Shown: positions 5,743 through 7,702 of the stretch, one piece after another
How positions within the stretch are numbered: the first letter of the stretch is position 1
Layout: each line of letters starts with the position of its first letter
Assembly (NCBI GenBank): GCA_030040515.1
Contig: JASHTO010000237.1
Location: 1 to 7,702, forward strand
Source: Terriglobia bacterium
GTDB taxonomy: Bacteria > Acidobacteriota > Terriglobia > UBA7540
Reading direction: 5' to 3'
DNA: 7,702 nt
Notes under the pieces: model-generated
Told to the model about the DNA's origin: nothing
What the model saw: only the letters and a program-made list of their open reading frames with translations
Database searches by the model: none
Program-made: the position numbers and the translations under genes

Positions 5743-5817
5743 GATAGGCGGCAGTAAGAACTTGGCAATTCCGGGAATACGACTTCCTGGCGTGTCGAGC
5801 GCGGCGAAAGGTTCCCT

Positions 5818-5948
5818 CACCCCCCGCCTTGCGGTCCCCCCTCTCCCCCCGGAGAGGGAAAACATATCTTTGGCACGCTTGCGCGCTAAAAGCTTTTCCC
5901 TCTCCCGTGGGGAGAGGGTGGTCCCGCCTGGGCGGGATCGGGTGTGGG
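5818..5948. repeat. Composite palindrome of two opposed CCCTCTCC hairpin repeats
   Basis: CCCTCTCC/GGAGAGGG (5839-5846 with 5851-5858) and CCCTCTCCC/GGGAGAGGG (5898-5906 with 5910-5918, loop GTG) are two hairpins. Their facing arms, 5851-5862 and 5894-5905, are also perfect 12-bp inverted repeats (GGAGAGGGAAAA against TTTTCCCTCTCC). Flanks add CCGC/GCGG (5824-5827 with 5831-5834) and TCCCGCC/GGCGGGA (5922-5928 with 5931-5937). This looks like two copies of a widespread intergenic palindromic repeat inserted head to head. It has no coding value. Confidence 0.7.
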
Positions 5949-6088
5949 GTTTCTTCTATAGGGGCTAGATTTGTTGAGAGCGGGCGGGAGTGTTACGCTG
6001 TTAGAAAATGACGGGTCGTGACATTTGCGCGCGGACAAAGTGTGCATGCGAGCCATGCGAGGGCCGCGAGGGGCATTCGGGGTGAGGA
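5949..6088 (+). other. Region upstream of ackA without a recognised element
   Basis: Between the palindromic block and the ackA start I see no gene. TTGAGA at 5974-5979 resembles a -35 box but no acceptable -10 lies at the right distance. A 9-base tandem (CATGCGAG at 6045-6052 and again at 6054-6061) is the only repeat. The purine-rich GGGGTGAGGA directly before the ATG probably holds the ribosome binding site, although GAGG is only one base from the start. Confidence 0.4.
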
Positions 6089-7321
6089 ATGAAGATCCTG
6101 GTTCTGAACTGCGGCAGTTCATCCATCAAATTCCAGCTCATTGAAACCGACGCTGAGATGATTGAATCCGATTCCGACCGCACGATTGCCCGAGGAGGCA
6201 TTGAGCGCATCGGGACGAACGAAGCAACGCTAAAGGTGGTGGTTCCACCGAACCCTGCGCGATCCACGACGGAAGAAATTCTCAGTTACCAGGCGGCGCT
6301 GAATCGCGCGGTGGAGGCGCTGAAAGAATGCAGCGCAGTGGCGGATATCTCCCAGATCGAAGCTGTGGGGCACCGCGTGGTGCATGGGGGCGAACACTTT
6401 GCGGCCTCCGTGGTGATTGACGGCAAAGTGGAAGAGGACATCCAGAAGTGCGCGGAATTGGCCCCGCTGCACAATCCTCACAATCTGCGCGGCTATTACG
6501 TGGCACGCAAATTGCTGCCGCAGGTTCCGCAGGTGGCGGTGTTTGATACGGCTTTCCATCAATCGGTTCCGCCGCGGGCGCACATCTACGGGCTTCCTTA
6601 TTCCTACTACCGGCGCTATCACATCCGGCGGTACGGGTTCCATGGCACCTCGCACCGCTACGTGGCGTTACGCTACCGGAAGATTTTCGGCAAGGCGCGC
6701 GAGGATGTGAACCTGATCACCGCGCACCTGGGGAACGGCTGCTCGATCACGGCAATCCAGAAAGGCCAGTCGATTGATACCTCCATGGGGTTCACGCCGC
6801 AGGAGGGATTGGTGATGGGCACGCGCTGCGGGGATATCGACCCGGCCGCGCTGTTCTACATCATGTCGAAGGACGAGTTGACCCTGCACGACATGGCCAC
6901 GCTGCTGAACAAGTTCTGCGGACTGTATGGAATTTCCGGCGAGTCGAATGACATGCGCGATTTACTGGCGGCTTCGGCGCGCGGTGGTGAGCAGGCCAGG
7001 CTGGCCATTGAAGTTTTCTGTTATCGCATCAAGAAGTATATCGGGGCATACAGCGCGGCCCTGGGACACGTAGATGGACTGGTGTTTACGGGTGGGATTG
7101 GCGAAAACGCGCCCGCCGTTCGTGCGCTGGCCTGTGAGGGGCTGGGCGAATGGGGAATCCAGATCGATGCGGCAAGAAACGCGGCGATGACGGGGAAGGA
7201 GGGCGAAATTTCCTCTGACGGCAGCCGCGTGCGGGTGATGGTGATCCCCACGAACGAGGAGCTTTTGATCGCGCGCGACACTTTTCGGGCAGTACAGAAG
7301 GGGATAAGGGATAGGGGATAA
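6089..7321 (+). CDS. ackA: Acetate kinase
   Basis: This 410-residue enzyme of the ASKHA fold interconverts acetate and ATP with acetyl phosphate and ADP in the cytoplasm. The sequence holds the full family signature: MKILVLNCGSSSIKFQLIE (1-19; Asn7, Ser10, Ser12, Lys14), GHRVVHGGEHF (94-104; Arg96), APLHNPHN (125-132), VFDTAFHQ (151-158; Asp153), GFHGTSHRYV (183-192; His185), TAHLGNGCS (211-219), GTRCGDIDP (244-252; Arg246), GISGESNDMRDL (281-292), FTGGIGENAP (333-342) and the terminal IPTNEELLIARDT (386-398; Glu390). Length is normal. The last residues (QKGIRDRG) are encoded by a G-rich repeat and look like an acquired tail. Phosphotransacetylase, its usual partner in the Pta-AckA route, is not adjacent; phosphoketolase or a distant pta could supply acetyl phosphate. 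It stands alone, 604 bp from the ABC operon, and converges with the redoxin gene. Confidence 0.97.
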   Translation: MKILVLNCGSSSIKFQLIETDAEMIESDSDRTIARGGIERIGTNEATLKVVVPPNPARSTTEEILSYQAALNRAVEALKECSAVADISQIEAVGHRVVHGGEHFAASVVIDGKVEEDIQKCAELAPLHNPHNLRGYYVARKLLPQVPQVAVFDTAFHQSVPPRAHIYGLPYSYYRRYHIRRYGFHGTSHRYVALRYRKIFGKAREDVNLITAHLGNGCSITAIQKGQSIDTSMGFTPQEGLVMGTRCGDIDPAALFYIMSKDELTLHDMATLLNKFCGLYGISGESNDMRDLLAASARGGEQARLAIEVFCYRIKKYIGAYSAALGHVDGLVFTGGIGENAPAVRALACEGLGEWGIQIDAARNAAMTGKEGEISSDGSRVRVMVIPTNEELLIARDTFRAVQKGIRDRG

Positions 7322-7391
7322 GGGCAAGCCTTCCGGGTCACGTCGCACAATTGGTTCCCGGCGCAAGTCCCTATCCCGTTTCCCTTGTCCC
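7301..7391. terminator. Long imperfect hairpin between convergent ackA and redoxin genes
   Basis: The 29 bases 7301-7329 pair without gaps to 7363-7391: 22 Watson-Crick pairs, 2 G-T pairs and 5 mismatches. An inner CCGGG/CCCGG stem (7333-7337 with 7357-7361) extends the structure. The hairpin begins inside the last codons of ackA and ends 3 bases short of the redoxin stop codon. It could act as a two-way terminator. No long T-run follows either side, so factor-independent termination is uncertain; a dispersed palindromic repeat is the alternative. Confidence 0.55.
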
Positions 7392-7393
7392 TC

Positions 7394-7702
7394 TTACCTC
7401 GCATACTTCACCGAACAACCGTAAGGACGAGTGCTGGGCGTGCTGACGGGCTTGCCCGCCATGGCTTCTTCCAGCGCCGCCGACACATAGTTGTGGGCTG
7501 TGGCGATGTCGTCGGTATCGGTGGTCGGCTTGTCGTCAATGGCGCCGTCGTAGAGAAGGACGCCTTCCGGGCTGATGACGAACATGTGGGGCGTGGTTTT
7601 GGCGCCATAGAGATGGCCCAACTGTCCGGTGGGATCCAGCAGAACCGCCGTGGGCGATGCGTTCACCTTTTCAACGTAGGCGTTCTCCTGATCGGCGGTC
7701 AT
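7394..7702 (-). CDS. Redoxin/thioredoxin-fold protein, C-terminal part (5' end outside window)
   Basis: The 102 residues visible are the C-terminal half of an AhpC/TSA-redoxin-like protein. TAVLLDPTGQLGHLYGAKTT (18-37) followed by PHMFVISPEGVLLYDG is the typical central strand pair, with the cis-proline at Pro38. DDKPTTDTDDIATAHNYVSA (57-76) and the ending TRPYGCSVKYAR, with Cys96, match a clade of thioredoxin-family proteins annotated as redoxins. The active-site Cys motif should lie upstream, off the right edge. The ATG at 7702 falls exactly at the border and is probably an internal methionine, because the fold needs about 90 more residues ahead of it. Cellular location cannot be judged without the N-terminus. 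By family it acts as a thiol-dependent oxidoreductase or peroxidase, but the reaction is not shown here. Its stop codon (7394-7396) abuts the G-rich hairpin. Confidence 0.82.
   Translation of the reverse strand: MTADQENAYVEKVNASPTAVLLDPTGQLGHLYGAKTTPHMFVISPEGVLLYDGAIDDKPTTDTDDIATAHNYVSAALEEAMAGKPVSTPSTRPYGCSVKYAR

Noticed and set aside
5974..5979. TTGAGA as -35 box of an ackA promoter
   Set aside because: No hexamer resembling TATAAT lies 15-19 bases downstream.
5732..6011. Small plus-strand frames before ackA
   Set aside because: They are read from the CCCTCTCC palindromic repeats and have no ribosome binding site or recognisable protein feature.

Overview
The window is GC-rich bacterial chromosomal DNA. 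It carries ordinary housekeeping and accessory genes, separated by intergenic stretches packed with palindromic repeats. The gene set (a DUF2911 lipoprotein-like protein, an Fpg/Nei glycosylase of the PELPDI type, a redoxin ending in PYGCSVKY, acetate kinase) and the dispersed GC-rich hairpin repeats suggest Acidobacteriota or a similar soil lineage. That placement is inference; no rRNA or other phylogenetic marker is present.

Layout from left to right. (1) Positions 1-1224, minus strand: a probable two-gene glycan catabolic unit. A promoter with an overlapping perfect palindrome (1188-1224) leads into the wreck of a GH29 alpha-L-fucosidase gene (791-1163, a pseudogene with large internal losses). 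This is followed by an intact-looking NagA-type N-acetylglucosamine-6-phosphate deacetylase that runs off the left edge. (2) 1287-2192, minus: an Fpg/Nei DNA glycosylase with a GTG start. (3) 2193-2535: a divergent intergenic region of 343 bp with two kinds of structured repeat and a TATAAT box. (4) 2536-3057, plus: a secreted DUF2911 protein. (5) 3058-3154: a short convergent gap filled by two hairpins. (6) 3155-5484, minus: an ABC transporter pair, ATPase first and then an ABC-2 permease overlapping by 4 bp. The permease carries an unusual C-terminal CIA30/CBM-like domain of about 165 residues. (7) 5485-6088: a 604-bp divergent intergenic region. It holds a sigma70-like promoter almost abutting the ATPase start, a MITE-like element with perfect 23-bp terminal inverted repeats, and a large composite palindrome built of CCCTCTCC hairpins. 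(8) 6089-7321, plus: acetate kinase. (9) 7322-7393: a convergent gap forming one arm-to-arm hairpin with G-quadruplex-forming runs on both strands. (10) 7394-7702, minus: the C-terminal part of a redoxin/thioredoxin-fold protein entering from the right edge.

The genes do not form one pathway. The functional units are the ABC exporter operon and the decayed fucosidase/NagA operon; the others look like stand-alone genes. The most unusual points are the permease-CIA30 fusion, the fucosidase ruin upstream of a preserved nagA, the 5589-5742 inverted-repeat element, and the mirrored G-tract hairpin between ackA and the redoxin gene.
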